A DNA stretch of 35,704 bases from Hyphomicrobiales bacterium (GCA_900472295.1 UCIA01000010.1:1-35704); one strand, 5' to 3'; numbered from the stretch's first letter, positions 1 to 8,835 are shown. Notes: a model not told the origin generated them from the sequence alone. Made by a program: numbers and translations.

Positions 1-552
1 GGTCAGGCCGTCGCCGTCCTGGCGGAAGTCGGTGATGATGGCTGCGTTGCCGCGCTCGACCAGCGAGTAGCACAGGCTGGTCGGATCGAAGGCCGCGATC
101 AGCTTTTCGCTCGCCTGCGTCCATTTGCGGATTTCGAGGCGGATGCCGGAAATGACGGTTCCCGGTGGCGAAAACCCGTTGCCGAAGGGAGAATCCTCCT
201 GTGCCCTGCCGTTTTCGGCAAGCGGCCCCTCCCAAAGATAGGTCGAGAACTCCGTATGCCGCTCCCAACGCAGCGTGCCCTTGCCCCATTTCATGGCGTG
301 GTGGCGGGCATGGCGGTCGGGCGCGGCGATGCCGAGGCGCCGCGACAGTTCGGAGAGCACGGCCATGTCGACGCCGGAGCCGCCCTCGGTCATGAAAGCG
401 AGCTGCACCAGCACGCGCGGCTTCTCGATCAGCGGATGCGGCCGGGCATGGACCTCGCCCAGCGCGCCGGGCCGCCCCTCATGCGCGGGAAAGCCCATGA
501 CGCTGCCTTGGGCGCGCGGCTGGAATTCGAGATTTGACGTCTCGTCCGACAC
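1..552 (-). CDS. DUF3422 family protein, N-terminal part (cut by window edge)
   Basis: This is the first 184 codons of a gene that continues past base 1. The start is GTG at 552, reading MSDETSNLEFQPRAQ and then a conserved-looking stretch with 'GFPAHEGRPGALGEVHARPHPLIEKPR'-type opening residues. Later segments 'ISGIRLEIRKW' and 'AAIITDFRQDGDGLT' are the pattern I associate with DUF3422, a family of roughly 430-residue alphaproteobacterial proteins with predicted membrane segments near the C terminus (not in view). Its biochemical role is unknown to me. It is divergent from the GntR-lldD pair, with a 263-bp gap holding a palindromic repeat. The frame stays open to the edge of the window. The start is not certain, since no strong Shine-Dalgarno sequence is visible; the family call is from remembered sequence pattern. 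Confidence 0.75.
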   Translation of the reverse strand, partial: MSDETSNLEFQPRAQGSVMGFPAHEGRPGALGEVHARPHPLIEKPRVLVQLAFMTEGGSGVDMAVLSELSRRLGIAAPDRHARHHAMKWGKGTLRWERHTEFSTYLWEGPLAENGRAQEDSPFGNGFSPPGTVISGIRLEIRKWTQASEKLIAAFDPTSLCYSLVERGNAAIITDFRQDGDGLT

Positions 553-741
553 GGCTGGTCCCCCTGTTCTCGACCCTTCGTGTGAATGGCGTCCTCTATT
601 GCCAATCGGCTGGGCACGCAAACAGCAAGTTTAGCCGGAAACAACGTCCCGCCGCGGTTCCCAAGACGACGCGATCAGGTGAATTGGATAAATAATTTGA
701 CCAGTTGGCGACGCTGGCTTTATCTTGCGCGACATAAGAGC

Positions 742-792
742 AGAGCATGATGTCGTCCGAAAACCGCTTCACACTTTTCGGCATCATGCTCT
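742..792. repeat. rhizobial intergenic palindromic repeat (short type)
   Basis: Perfect 11-bp arms (742-752 agagcatgatg and 782-792 catcatgctct) enclose a 29-bp centre. The centre carries the 'ccgaaaaccg..ttttcgg' inner dyad that is widespread between genes in Rhizobium, Sinorhizobium and Mesorhizobium. It lies between the divergent DUF3422 and GntR genes and ends only 23 bp before the GntR start codon. It could therefore form a hairpin in the 5' untranslated region of the GntR mRNA. Confidence 0.75.
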
Positions 793-815
793 AGGTCCAA
801 TTCCCAGGCGCCCCG

Positions 816-1613
816 TTGAACGACATTTTCTCCAGGATCGAGCATTCGCGCACCGCCGACGAGGTGGTGCAGCAGATCGAAAGCCTGATCCTCGAAGGCG
901 TGCTGCGCACCGGCGACCGGCTGCCGGGCGAGCGCGAGCTGGCGCGCCAGTTCGACGTATCGCGGCCGATCCTGCGCGACGCGCTGAAGGCGCTGGAAGG
1001 GCGTGGGCTGTTGACCACCAAGGCCGGCGGCGGCACCCATATCGCCGATGTCATCGGCCAGCTGTTCACCAAGCCGGTGACCGACCTGATCTCCATGCAC
1101 CGCAAGGCGGTGACCGATTATCTGGAATACCGTCGCGAGATCGAAGGCGTGGCGGCCGAGTATGCGGCGCGGCGCGCGACAGCGGATGACATTGCCCTGC
1201 TCGATCGCATCATGGCGCGCATGGACGAGGCGCACCGCACCGGTGATTTCGACGACGAGGCCGAGATCGATGTCGAGTTCCACCACGCGGTCTGCGAATG
1301 CGCGCACAACATGATCCTGTTGCACACGCTGCGCTCCTGCTACCGGCTGTTGTCGGAAGGCGTGTTCCAGAACCGGCTCTTGGTGTTCACCGTGCCCGGC
1401 GCGCGCGAGGCGCTGCTGGCCCAGCACCGGGCGATCTACACAGCGGTGAAATCAGGCGATCCCTCAGCCGCCCGGCAGGCGGCGATGGACCACATTTCCT
1501 ATGTCGAGCGTTCGATGCTCGAGGCCGAGCGCAGCGGCGACTGGCAGCGTGTGTCGCGGCTGCGGCTCAAACAACGCTCAGACGCCGGCGACGGCATGAA
1601 GACAACAGGCTAG
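816..1613 (+). CDS. GntR-family (FadR/FCD subfamily) transcriptional regulator, probable lactate regulator
   Basis: A 265-residue DNA-binding regulator. The N-terminal winged helix (about residues 10-75) includes GDRLPGERELARQFDVSR and the downstream wing 'GLLTTKAGGGTHI'. The C-terminal two-thirds is an all-helical FCD ligand domain with the His-rich metal-site pattern FHHAVCECAHN. Members of this group that sit beside lldD usually repress lactate oxidation genes and are released by lactate; that role is inferred from the 12-bp gap to lldD. The start is TTG at 816, giving MNDIFSRIEHSRTADEVV. No good Shine-Dalgarno sequence precedes it, but later starts would cut into the N-terminal arm. A palindromic repeat lies just upstream. 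The symbol lldR is likely but not proven. Confidence 0.85.
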   Translation: MNDIFSRIEHSRTADEVVQQIESLILEGVLRTGDRLPGERELARQFDVSRPILRDALKALEGRGLLTTKAGGGTHIADVIGQLFTKPVTDLISMHRKAVTDYLEYRREIEGVAAEYAARRATADDIALLDRIMARMDEAHRTGDFDDEAEIDVEFHHAVCECAHNMILLHTLRSCYRLLSEGVFQNRLLVFTVPGAREALLAQHRAIYTAVKSGDPSAARQAAMDHISYVERSMLEAERSGDWQRVSRLRLKQRSDAGDGMKTTG

Positions 1614-1625
1614 CGAAAGACCACC

Positions 1626-2762
1626 ATGAGCGAAATTCTCACCATTGCCGACCTCAAGGATCTCGCCCGCCGCCGCGTGCCGAAAATGTTCTTCGACTAT
1701 GCCGACTCCGGCGCCTGGACCGAAAGCACCTATCGCGCCAATGAGGAGGATTTCGCCAAGATCAAATTCCGCCAGCGCGTGCTGGTCGACATGAGCAACC
1801 GCTCGCTGGAATCGACCATGATCGGCGAAAAGGTGGCGATGCCGGTGGCGTTGGCGCCGACCGGCCTGACCGGCATGCAGCATGCCGATGGCGAGATGCT
1901 GGCGGCGCAGGCGGCGGAGGAATTCGGCGTGCCTTTCACCCTGTCGACGATGAGTATATGCTCGATCGAGGATGTCGCCTCGGTAACCAAAAAGCCATTC
2001 TGGTTCCAGCTCTACGTGCTGCGCGACAAGGATTTCGTGCTCAACCTGATCGATCGGGCCAAGGCGGCAAAATGCTCGGCACTGGTGCTGACGCTCGACC
2101 TGCAGATCCTGGGACAGCGCCACAAGGATATCCGCAACGGGCTGTCGGCGCCGCCGAAAATGACGCTCGCCAACCTTGTCAATATCGCCATGCGGCCGCG
2201 CTGGCTGATGGGCATTGCCGGCACCAAGCGCCGTACCTTCCGCAACATTGTCGGCCATGCCAAGGGCGTCGGCGACGTCGCCTCCCTGGGTTCGTGGACG
2301 ACGGAGCAGTTCGATCAGCACCTGTCATGGAAGGACGTCGCCTGGATCAAGGAACGCTGGGGCGGCAAGCTGATCCTGAAAGGCATTCTCGACAAGGAGG
2401 ACGCGCTGATGGCGGTCAAGACCGGCGCCGACGCCATCGTGGTTTCCAACCATGGCGGGCGCCAGCTCGATGGCGCCTCATCGTCGATCATGGCGCTGGA
2501 GGAAATCGCCGATGCCGTCGGCGATCGGATCGAAGTGCACATGGATGGCGGCATCCGTTCCGGCCAGGACGTGCTGAAGGCGCTCTGCCTCGGCGCCAAG
2601 GGCACCTATATCGGTCGACCCTTCCTGTACGGCCTCGGCGCCATGGGAAAGGAAGGGGTTACCCTGGCGCTGGACATCATCCGCAAGGAGATGGACGTCA
2701 CGCTGGCGCTGTGCGGCAAGCGGCTGGTGACCGAGATGGGCAAGGACCAGTTGCGGCGCTAG
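1626..2762 (+). CDS. lldD: FMN-dependent L-lactate dehydrogenase (alpha-hydroxy-acid dehydrogenase family)
   Basis: A 378-residue flavoprotein that oxidises L-lactate to pyruvate and passes electrons to the respiratory chain, normally peripheral to the inner membrane. The fold is a single FMN-binding TIM barrel. The family signature SNHGGRQLDGA carries the catalytic histidine at residue 276. Other landmarks are the N-terminal FFDYADSGAW (about 22-31), WFQLY (126-130) and the phosphate-binding MDGGIRSGQDVLKALCLGA region near the C terminus, followed by YIGRPFLYGLGA. The length matches bacterial LldD. Start ATG at 1626 follows a weak purine-rich site. It probably forms an operon with the GntR regulator. 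The substrate could be another short 2-hydroxy acid, but the regulator context favours lactate. Confidence 0.9.
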   Translation: MSEILTIADLKDLARRRVPKMFFDYADSGAWTESTYRANEEDFAKIKFRQRVLVDMSNRSLESTMIGEKVAMPVALAPTGLTGMQHADGEMLAAQAAEEFGVPFTLSTMSICSIEDVASVTKKPFWFQLYVLRDKDFVLNLIDRAKAAKCSALVLTLDLQILGQRHKDIRNGLSAPPKMTLANLVNIAMRPRWLMGIAGTKRRTFRNIVGHAKGVGDVASLGSWTTEQFDQHLSWKDVAWIKERWGGKLILKGILDKEDALMAVKTGADAIVVSNHGGRQLDGASSSIMALEEIADAVGDRIEVHMDGGIRSGQDVLKALCLGAKGTYIGRPFLYGLGAMGKEGVTLALDIIRKEMDVTLALCGKRLVTEMGKDQLRR

Positions 2763-2817
2763 GAGCTTGTTCACCGATTGGTTCTAGCCTCCGGGGATCA
2801 CGGAGACGAAGCCTGCC

Positions 2818-3585
2818 TTGACCGAGACCGGCATCCACTACCACGACGCGCGCGCGCCGGATGGCATGCGCCTTTATGCGATCGGCGATGTGCATGGCCG
2901 GCTCGACCTGCTCGCGGCCATGCATCGCTGCATCGAGAGCGAACTCGAATACAAGCCGACCGCCGACTGGCGCGTCATCCACCTTGGCGACTATGTCGAC
3001 CGCGGGCCAGAGTCCAAGGGCGTCATCGATTTCCTGATCGAGGCGCGCAAACGCGATCCGCGGCATCTGATGCTCGCCGGCAATCACGATGTCGGCTTCC
3101 TCGATTTTCTCGACGAGCCCGACCCGGATGGGCTGTTCATGCGCTATGGCGGCGTCCAGACAGCACAATCCTATGGCGTGGATCTGACGGGAAGCGCACG
3201 GTGGTTCGGCAAGGCCGAGGCGGTGCGGCGCGGCCACGCCGACCTGGTCAATGCCGTGCCGCAGGTCCATGTAGACTTCCTGCGCTCGCTGACGTTTTCA
3301 GCAAGTTTTGGTGATTTCTTCTTCTGCCATGCCGGCATCAGGCCTGGTGTGCCGCTGGAGAGCCAGAGCCTGCAGGACCTGATCTGGATCCGCGACCTCT
3401 TCCACAACCATCCGGGGCTTTATCCGAAGGTGATCGTGCACGGCCACACGCCGGTGCCGGAGGCGGAGGTGATGCCGAACCGCGTCAATGTCGACACGCT
3501 CGCCTATCAGTCGGGCACGCTCAGCGCGCTCGCCGTAGACGGCGCGGACAAGCGTATCCTGACTGTGGAAGGAAAAGCGTTTTAA
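2818..3585 (+). CDS. PPP-family metallophosphatase (serine/threonine-phosphatase type)
   Basis: A 255-residue calcineurin-like phosphoesterase with the full PPP metal-binding set: GDVHGR (23-28), GDYVDRG (57-63), GNHD (88-91) and the late VHGHTPV histidine motif near residue 212. These coordinate two metal ions that hydrolyse phosphoesters. Bacterial members act on phosphoproteins or on diadenosine tetraphosphate, and the sequence alone does not choose between them. The start is taken as TTG at 2818, with ggaga at 2802-2806 as a possible ribosome-binding site. The internal ATG at 2863 (MRLYAIGDVHG) is a shorter alternative that keeps all motifs. It lies 55 bp after lldD and could be read from the same transcript, but no functional link is evident. 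Confidence 0.85.
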   Translation: MTETGIHYHDARAPDGMRLYAIGDVHGRLDLLAAMHRCIESELEYKPTADWRVIHLGDYVDRGPESKGVIDFLIEARKRDPRHLMLAGNHDVGFLDFLDEPDPDGLFMRYGGVQTAQSYGVDLTGSARWFGKAEAVRRGHADLVNAVPQVHVDFLRSLTFSASFGDFFFCHAGIRPGVPLESQSLQDLIWIRDLFHNHPGLYPKVIVHGHTPVPEAEVMPNRVNVDTLAYQSGTLSALAVDGADKRILTVEGKAF

Positions 3586-3722
3586 CGGAGCGCGGCGGTG
3601 ACGCCGTAGCCGTCTACGGCCTGATGGTTGTTGGCCGCATCGGCGGAATAGATGCCGAGACCGCACACGACGATGGCAGAGAGCATGACAAAGGACAGAA
3701 GCGCTGCTTTCACGGACGTCAT
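3582..3722 (-). CDS. putative small exported or membrane peptide, 46 residues
   Basis: A short reading frame that I do not recognise. It starts with ATG at 3722 and ends TAA at 3582, overlapping the metallophosphatase stop codon by four bases in convergent orientation. The peptide begins MTSVKAALLSFVMLSAIVVC, a charged start and hydrophobic core of about 18 residues. A plausible signal-peptidase site after 'YSADA' follows, then a short polar tail ending DGYGVTAALR. A purine-rich site (aggaag) sits about 11 bases upstream of the ATG. The signal-like organisation is what supports it. The frame could also be chance, since composition bias alone yields short open frames here. Confidence 0.45.
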   Translation of the reverse strand: MTSVKAALLSFVMLSAIVVCGLGIYSADAANNHQAVDGYGVTAALR

Positions 3723-3997
3723 CTCTAGTTGAACTTCCTGCATCTGGGCACGAGGCGGTTACCAATGCGTTGAAACAACGAATTCGTCTCAAAGTTTCGA
3801 CGATTTCGCGCTTGTAGATCGATTCTGTATCGGCGGTGTGTCGCGCGGATCACAGTAGAGGTTCATCGCCGTTGCATTGCCGATGCAGAGCGCGCGCCTT
3901 GTAGGCTAGCGTCCGGCCACAAACCAAGGATGAAAGATGTTGTCCCCGGCGGATTCCCCGCCGCGTGCCAATTATGCAACGGATAGGGTGGTGCGGC

Positions 3998-4696
3998 TCA
4001 GATCGTCGCCACCCAGGCGCGGGCAATGGCGAGACCGGCGGCATCGGCGTCGGGACCGTTGCGGGCCATTTCGCCGTCGAGCCGGTCGTGCCAGTCGGGA
4101 TGGCGCTCGGCGATGAGCGGCGCGAAGGATGTGCTCCAGTCCTTCACCATCGGACGGTCGGCTTCGAAATGGAATTGAAAGCCGTAGACGGCGCGGCCGA
4201 TGCGGAACGCCTGGTTTTCGGCAATTTCGCTGCCGGCAAGCCGCACGGCATTTGCTGGCAGCGCGAAGGTGTCGTCGTGCCATTCGAAGATGGGGAAATC
4301 CTGGGGCAGTGCGCCAAGCACCGGATCGGCCTTGGCCTCCGGCGTCAACGACACTGTGTGCCAGCCGAATTCGGTGGCGCCACCGACCTGGTTCTTACCG
4401 CCGAACGTGCGGGCAACCAGCTGGCTGCCAAGGCAGATGCCGAGCACCGAGCGATCCTTGTCGGCGAAATCGCGGGTCAGCTCGAGCAGCGCCGGGAAAT
4501 AGGGATAATCATCGTCGGCCAGCGCGTTCTGGCCGCCGCCCAGCATCACCATGGCGTCGTGCCCGGTGGCATCGTCCGGCAGCGGATCGCCCTTGTAGGG
4601 CCGGCGCAGGTCGAGAGCGGCGCCGGCTTCCGCAAGCGCGATGCCGACCTGGCCGAGACCGGTATTGTCGTAGTTCTGGACCACCAGCACCCGCAT
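3998..4696 (-). CDS. class-I glutamine amidotransferase-like protein
   Basis: A 232-residue triad-type GATase domain standing alone. The nucleophile elbow is GICLGSQ with Cys88. The partner residues are His176 and Glu178 in FQFHFEAD, so the catalytic triad is complete. Such free-standing proteins resemble the GMP-synthase amidotransferase domain or PuuD-like gamma-glutamyl hydrolases. They either pass ammonia from glutamine to an unknown partner or hydrolyse gamma-glutamyl compounds; the sequence does not decide. Start ATG at 4696 gives MRVLVVQNYDNTGLGQ, a typical opening. It is divergent from the hypothetical gene at 4783, with an 86-bp shared upstream region. Confidence 0.85.
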   Translation of the reverse strand: MRVLVVQNYDNTGLGQVGIALAEAGAALDLRRPYKGDPLPDDATGHDAMVMLGGGQNALADDDYPYFPALLELTRDFADKDRSVLGICLGSQLVARTFGGKNQVGGATEFGWHTVSLTPEAKADPVLGALPQDFPIFEWHDDTFALPANAVRLAGSEIAENQAFRIGRAVYGFQFHFEADRPMVKDWSTSFAPLIAERHPDWHDRLDGEMARNGPDADAAGLAIARAWVATI

Positions 4697-4782
4697 CGCA
4701 AAACCCTACTGACATGAAATGACGCGACGAGCGATATCATGTCGCCGGCATTGCAGCCAAGATGCGCATTCGGGAGAGAGCT

Positions 4783-5430
4783 ATGCCACTGCAAAACCGG
4801 GTCGATCCGTTCGGCGCCATCCATGCCGTGCCGGAGCGCGGCCTGTTCACCGGCAATCGCGGCATCATCCACGACCCGGAAACGAAGACTTTGCTGAAAA
4901 AGCGCTGGGCTTTGCCGGCCTGGATCATCTGCGTGTGCAAGTTCCGCAATGTGCGGCGCGAGCCGATGGGCCGCAACAGGCCAGGAGGCAAGGCCGGCTG
5001 GACCGAACTGTTCTTCCTCGACGAGGTGACGGCGCTGGCCGCCGGGCACCGGCCCTGTTTCTACTGCCGGCGCGAACGGGCCGCGGATTTTGTCGGGCGC
5101 TTCGGCAAAGCCTTCGGTGTAAACGAACCGCGCGCGCCAATGGTCGACAGGCGCCTGCACAAGGAGCGGTTGGCTTCGGGTGGGCAGCCACCGGCGATCA
5201 CCATGGGAAAGCTTGCCGGATTACCGGACGGAGCGATGATCGTCGACGGCGCCATCACCTATGCCTTGCGCGGCGGCAAGGCGCTGCCATGGTCATTTGC
5301 GGGCTATGGCGATCCGGCAGGACTTGCGACTTTTGCCGATCGTCCACTTCGCCTGCTGACACCAGCGACAACCGTTTCGGTGCTGCGGCAAGGCTTTGAA
5401 CCGGTGTGGCATCCTTCGGCGAAGACTTGA
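4783..5430 (+). CDS. conserved hypothetical protein with a CxxC motif
   Basis: A 215-residue soluble protein that I recognise only as a conserved hypothetical of proteobacteria. It opens [16 protein letters not shown], followed by '[16 protein letters not shown]'. The middle contains [10 protein letters not shown], a CxxC pair that could bind metal or be redox-active. There is no signal peptide or membrane segment. Start ATG at 4783 is preferred over the upstream ATG at 4762, because a clear ribosome-binding site (gggagag, 4772-4778) is correctly spaced for it. Its stop lies 31 bp before rsmE, so the two are probably cotranscribed, which hints at RNA or translation-related biology but does not prove it. 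Confidence 0.7.
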   Translation: MPLQNRVDPFGAIHAVPERGLFTGNRGIIHDPETKTLLKKRWALPAWIICVCKFRNVRREPMGRNRPGGKAGWTELFFLDEVTALAAGHRPCFYCRRERAADFVGRFGKAFGVNEPRAPMVDRRLHKERLASGGQPPAITMGKLAGLPDGAMIVDGAITYALRGGKALPWSFAGYGDPAGLATFADRPLRLLTPATTVSVLRQGFEPVWHPSAKT

Positions 5431-5461
5431 CGCCAGGCACCGCCTCGCCCATTCCTCGGCG

Positions 5462-6196
5462 ATGCGCGCCAATTACAAGATGCAGCGGCTGTTCGTGCCG
5501 GACGACCTCGCAGCCGACATCGAGTTCGATGCCGGCCAGCAGCAGAGCCATTATCTCCTGCATGTGCTGCGGCTCGGCGAAGGCGCGGAGATCCTGGTCT
5601 TCAACGGCCGCGACGGCGAGTGGTCGGCGGCGATCGTGGCGAAGTCGAAGAAGTCGGTGCGGCTGAAAGTGCTCAGCCAGCAGCGACCGCAACCGCCGCT
5701 GCCTGATCTCGTCTATTGCTTCGCGCCGCTGAAGCAGGGGCGGCTCGATTATCTCGTGCAAAAGGCGGTGGAGATGGGCGCCGGCATCCTGCAGCCGGTG
5801 ATCACACAGCACACGCAAGTGGCAAAGCCGTCCATCGACCGCCTGCGCGCCAATGTCGTCGAGGCGGCCGAGCAATGCGGCATACTGGCGGTGCCGGAGG
5901 TGCGAGAGGCCGAAAAATTCGAGCGCCTGCTTTCGGGCTGGGACAAGGAACGCCGGCTTATCTTCTGCGACGAGGACGCCTCGACCAACAATCCGCTGCC
6001 GGCACTGCAGGCGGTGCCGGAGAAGAAGCTGGCGCTGCTGGTCGGGCCGGAAGGCGGCTTCTCCGACGAGGAGCGCAAGATGCTGCGGGCGCTGCCCTTC
6101 GTCACCGCCATTCCGCTCGGACCGCGCATCCTGCGCGCCGATACAGCGGCGGTTGCGGCGCTTGCGGTGATGCAGGCAACGGTCGGGGATTGGTGA
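5462..6196 (+). CDS. rsmE: 16S rRNA (uracil(1498)-N3)-methyltransferase
   Basis: A 244-residue SPOUT-class methyltransferase that methylates N3 of U1498 in 16S rRNA at the ribosomal decoding centre, using S-adenosylmethionine. The N-terminal PUA-like segment includes QRLFVPDDL and [14 protein letters not shown]. The C-terminal SPOUT knot shows [13 protein letters not shown] and [16 protein letters not shown], the two cofactor-binding hallmarks of RsmE. The start is placed at ATG 5462 ([13 protein letters not shown]), the usual beginning for this family. A longer in-frame opening upstream encodes no family residues and overlaps the previous gene. gshA follows 109 bp downstream, a common rhizobial neighbourhood. 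Confidence 0.92.
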   Translation: MRANYKMQRLFVPDDLAADIEFDAGQQQSHYLLHVLRLGEGAEILVFNGRDGEWSAAIVAKSKKSVRLKVLSQQRPQPPLPDLVYCFAPLKQGRLDYLVQKAVEMGAGILQPVITQHTQVAKPSIDRLRANVVEAAEQCGILAVPEVREAEKFERLLSGWDKERRLIFCDEDASTNNPLPALQAVPEKKLALLVGPEGGFSDEERKMLRALPFVTAIPLGPRILRADTAAVAALAVMQATVGDW

Positions 6197-6305
6197 GGTC
6201 GTTCAATTCCTGTTGACCTGTGGCTCAGGATTTTTCGCTTGATCGGCTACTGACATTTCGTCCATTTAGCGCCGGCGGTCGTTCGATCGCCTCTGAGGGC
6301 TTGCT

Positions 6306-7679
6306 ATGGCGCGCGACACAACCGATTTCCGGCCGATCGAAGGCATCGACGAACTCGTCGAGCATCTGGCCGAAGGCAACAAGCCGCGCGACAAGTGGCG
6401 TATCGGCACCGAGCACGAGAAGTTCCCCTTCTATGTCGATGGCAACGCGCCGGTGCCCTATGGCGGCGACCGCGGCATCCGCGCCATCCTCGAAGGCATG
6501 CAGCACAAGCTCGGCTGGGATCCGATCATCGATGACGGCCGCATCATCGGCCTGGTCGAGCCGACTGGCCAGGGCGCGATCTCGCTGGAGCCAGGCGGCC
6601 AGTTCGAGCTGTCCGGCGCACCGCTGGAAACGATCCACCAGACCTGCCGCGAGGGCAATGCGCATCTGGCGCAGGTGCGCGAGATCGCCGAGCCTATGGG
6701 GATCCGCTTCCTCGGCCTTGGCGGCAGCCCGAAATGGTCCCTGGCCGAGACGCCGAAAATGCCGAAATCGCGCTACGAGATCATGACCCGCTACATGCCC
6801 AAGGTCGGCACCAAGGGTCTCGACATGATGTACCGCACCTGCACCATCCAGGTGAATCTCGACTTCGAGAGCGAAGCCGACATGCGCCGCAAGATGCAGG
6901 TGTCGCTGAAGCTGCAGCCGCTGTCGACGGCGCTGTTTGCCAACTCGCCCTTCACCGAAAGCCGGCCAAACGGCCTGCAGAGCTGGCGCGGCGACATCTG
7001 GCGCGACACCGATAATCAGCGCTCGGGCCTGCTCGAATTCTGCTTCTCGCCCGAGTTCGGCTTCGCCGACTATGTCGAATGGGCGCTCGACGTGCCGATG
7101 TATTTCGTCATCCGCGACGGCCACTATCACGACATGACGCACATCACCTTCCGCCAATTCATGGCGGGTGCCGCCCGCAATGAGGTGCCGGACGGACTGC
7201 CGACCATGGGCGACTGGGCGAACCATCTGTCGACGCTGTTCCCGGATGTGCGGCTGAAGCGCTTCCTCGAAATGCGCGGCGCCGATGGCGGGCCGTGGCG
7301 GCGCATCTGCGCGCTGCCGGCCTTCTGGGTCGGACTGCTCTATGATGAGGCCGCACTCGACGCGGCCGAGGCGCTGACTTCCAGCTGGACCTATGAAGAA
7401 ACGCTGGCGATGCGCAATGCGGTGCCGGAGCAAGGTATTTCGGCGCCCTTCCGCAACACCACGTTGCGCGAGATCGCCCGCGACGTGATGGCCATTTCGC
7501 GGCTAGGGTTGAAGAACCGCGGCAAGAAAAACCGCGACGGCTATGACGAAACCTCGTTCCTCAACACTTTGGACGAGGTCGTCGCGCGCGGCACCACCAG
7601 CGCCGAGGAAATGCTGTCGGCCTACCACACGCGCTGGGGCGGTTCGATCGAGCCGGCGTTCATGGAGTATGCGTACTAA
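6306..7679 (+). CDS. gshA: glutamate-cysteine ligase (plant/alphaproteobacterial type)
   Basis: A 457-residue enzyme for the first and rate-limiting step of glutathione synthesis, the ATP-dependent joining of glutamate and cysteine. The sequence matches the GCS2/plant-like class rather than the E. coli GshA class. Landmarks are the glutamate-site region WRIGTEHEKFPFY (about 37-49), LEPGGQFELSG (about 98-108), MYRTCTIQVNLDF and the C-terminal half with RRICALPAFWVGLLYD. The length fits alphaproteobacterial homologues. The start is ATG at 6306. Glutathione is important for stress tolerance and symbiosis in rhizobia. It is probably transcribed from its own promoter in the 109-bp gap after rsmE. 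Confidence 0.92.
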   Translation: MARDTTDFRPIEGIDELVEHLAEGNKPRDKWRIGTEHEKFPFYVDGNAPVPYGGDRGIRAILEGMQHKLGWDPIIDDGRIIGLVEPTGQGAISLEPGGQFELSGAPLETIHQTCREGNAHLAQVREIAEPMGIRFLGLGGSPKWSLAETPKMPKSRYEIMTRYMPKVGTKGLDMMYRTCTIQVNLDFESEADMRRKMQVSLKLQPLSTALFANSPFTESRPNGLQSWRGDIWRDTDNQRSGLLEFCFSPEFGFADYVEWALDVPMYFVIRDGHYHDMTHITFRQFMAGAARNEVPDGLPTMGDWANHLSTLFPDVRLKRFLEMRGADGGPWRRICALPAFWVGLLYDEAALDAAEALTSSWTYEETLAMRNAVPEQGISAPFRNTTLREIARDVMAISRLGLKNRGKKNRDGYDETSFLNTLDEVVARGTTSAEEMLSAYHTRWGGSIEPAFMEYAY

Positions 7680-7768
7680 GCGCGCCTTGAGCAGCGGCAA
7701 AAGCTGCTTCAATAGGACATCGAAACGAACTAGGCTCTCTTCCAAGAGGATTACCGGAGGAGAAACCG

Positions 7769-8809
7769 ATGCCTACCTTGTTCGACATATTGGCGCAGGC
7801 CCAGAACGGCAACGGCATGCAGGCGCTTGCCCAGCAGTACGGGCTTTCGATGCAGCAGACGCAAGCCGCGGTCGCAGCGCTGCTGCCGGCCTTTTCGCAA
7901 GGGCTGCAGCGCAACACTTCCGATCCCTACGGGCTCGGCGCCTTCATGACGGCGATGGCGAGCGGCCAGCACGCCAAATATTTCGAGGACGCGACCAGGG
8001 CCTTCTCACCGCAAGGCCTCAATGAGGGCAACGGCATTCTGGGTCATCTGTTCGGCTCGAAGGAGCTGTCGCGCGCTGTCGCCAGCCAGGCGGCACAGGC
8101 GACCGGCGTCAGCCAGCAGATCCTGCAGCAGATGCTGCCGGCCATCGCCTCCATGGTGATGGGCGGACTGTTCAAGCAGACGACAAATCAGATGCAGGCC
8201 GCCGGTGGCTTCGGCGGCGGCAACAATCCGCTGGGTGACATCATCGGAGAGATGATGCGCCAGGCCGGTGGCGGCGCGCAGCCGGCGCCGCAGCCGGCAC
8301 CCAATCCTTATGGCGAGAACCCGCTCGGCAAAGTGTTGCAGGATATGTTCGGCGGCGGCGCGCAATCGCCGCAGCAAACCCAGCCACAGCAGGCGCCCAA
8401 CCCTTATGGCGACAATCCGCTTGGCAAGGTGCTGCAGGACATGTTCGGCGGTGGCGCAGCACAACAGCCGCAAGGCCGGCCACAGCAACCGCAACAGACG
8501 CAGAGTCCTTATGGCGACAATCCGCTGGGCAAGATTTTCGAGGAGATGATGCGGCAAGGTGGCGGCGGTGGTTTCGGCCTGCCCGGCGGGCAGCCGGCAC
8601 CGGAGCAGCCGCAGGCGCCCCAGCCGCGGAAAGCGCCCCAACAACGCCAGGCGCCGCAACCGCAGACCAATCCAAGCGGCAGGCCGAGAAACCCGTTCGA
8701 CGATCTGTTCGGCAAAATGTTCGAGACCGGCGCCCAGCAGCGCGACGATTATCAGAAGGGCGTGGAAACAATCTTCGATCAGTTCAAGCGGGACATGGAC
8801 CGGCGGTAA
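7769..8809 (+). CDS. DUF937 family protein with Gln/Pro/Gly-rich tandem repeats
   Basis: A 346-residue protein. The first 135 residues are a helical DUF937-like domain (MPTLFDILAQAQNGNGMQALAQQYG...). The rest is a low-complexity region rich in Gln, Pro and Gly with repeated modules: NPLGDIIGEMMRQ near 153, NPYGENPLGKVLQDMFGGG near 179, NPYGDNPLGKVLQDMFGGG near 211, SPYGDNPLGKIFEEMMRQ near 247, and a diverged last unit NPFDDLFGKMFETG. A strong ribosome-binding site (ggaggag at 7757-7763) precedes the ATG. There is no signal peptide. The function is unknown; repeated amphipathic 'NPLGK(V/I)' helices on flexible linkers suggest a multivalent binding or assembly role, which is inference. It lies 89 bp downstream of gshA. 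Confidence 0.8.
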   Translation: MPTLFDILAQAQNGNGMQALAQQYGLSMQQTQAAVAALLPAFSQGLQRNTSDPYGLGAFMTAMASGQHAKYFEDATRAFSPQGLNEGNGILGHLFGSKELSRAVASQAAQATGVSQQILQQMLPAIASMVMGGLFKQTTNQMQAAGGFGGGNNPLGDIIGEMMRQAGGGAQPAPQPAPNPYGENPLGKVLQDMFGGGAQSPQQTQPQQAPNPYGDNPLGKVLQDMFGGGAAQQPQGRPQQPQQTQSPYGDNPLGKIFEEMMRQGGGGGFGLPGGQPAPEQPQAPQPRKAPQQRQAPQPQTNPSGRPRNPFDDLFGKMFETGAQQRDDYQKGVETIFDQFKRDMDRR

Positions 8810-8835
8810 GGTCTTGTCGCCGGCCTTCGCGACTT

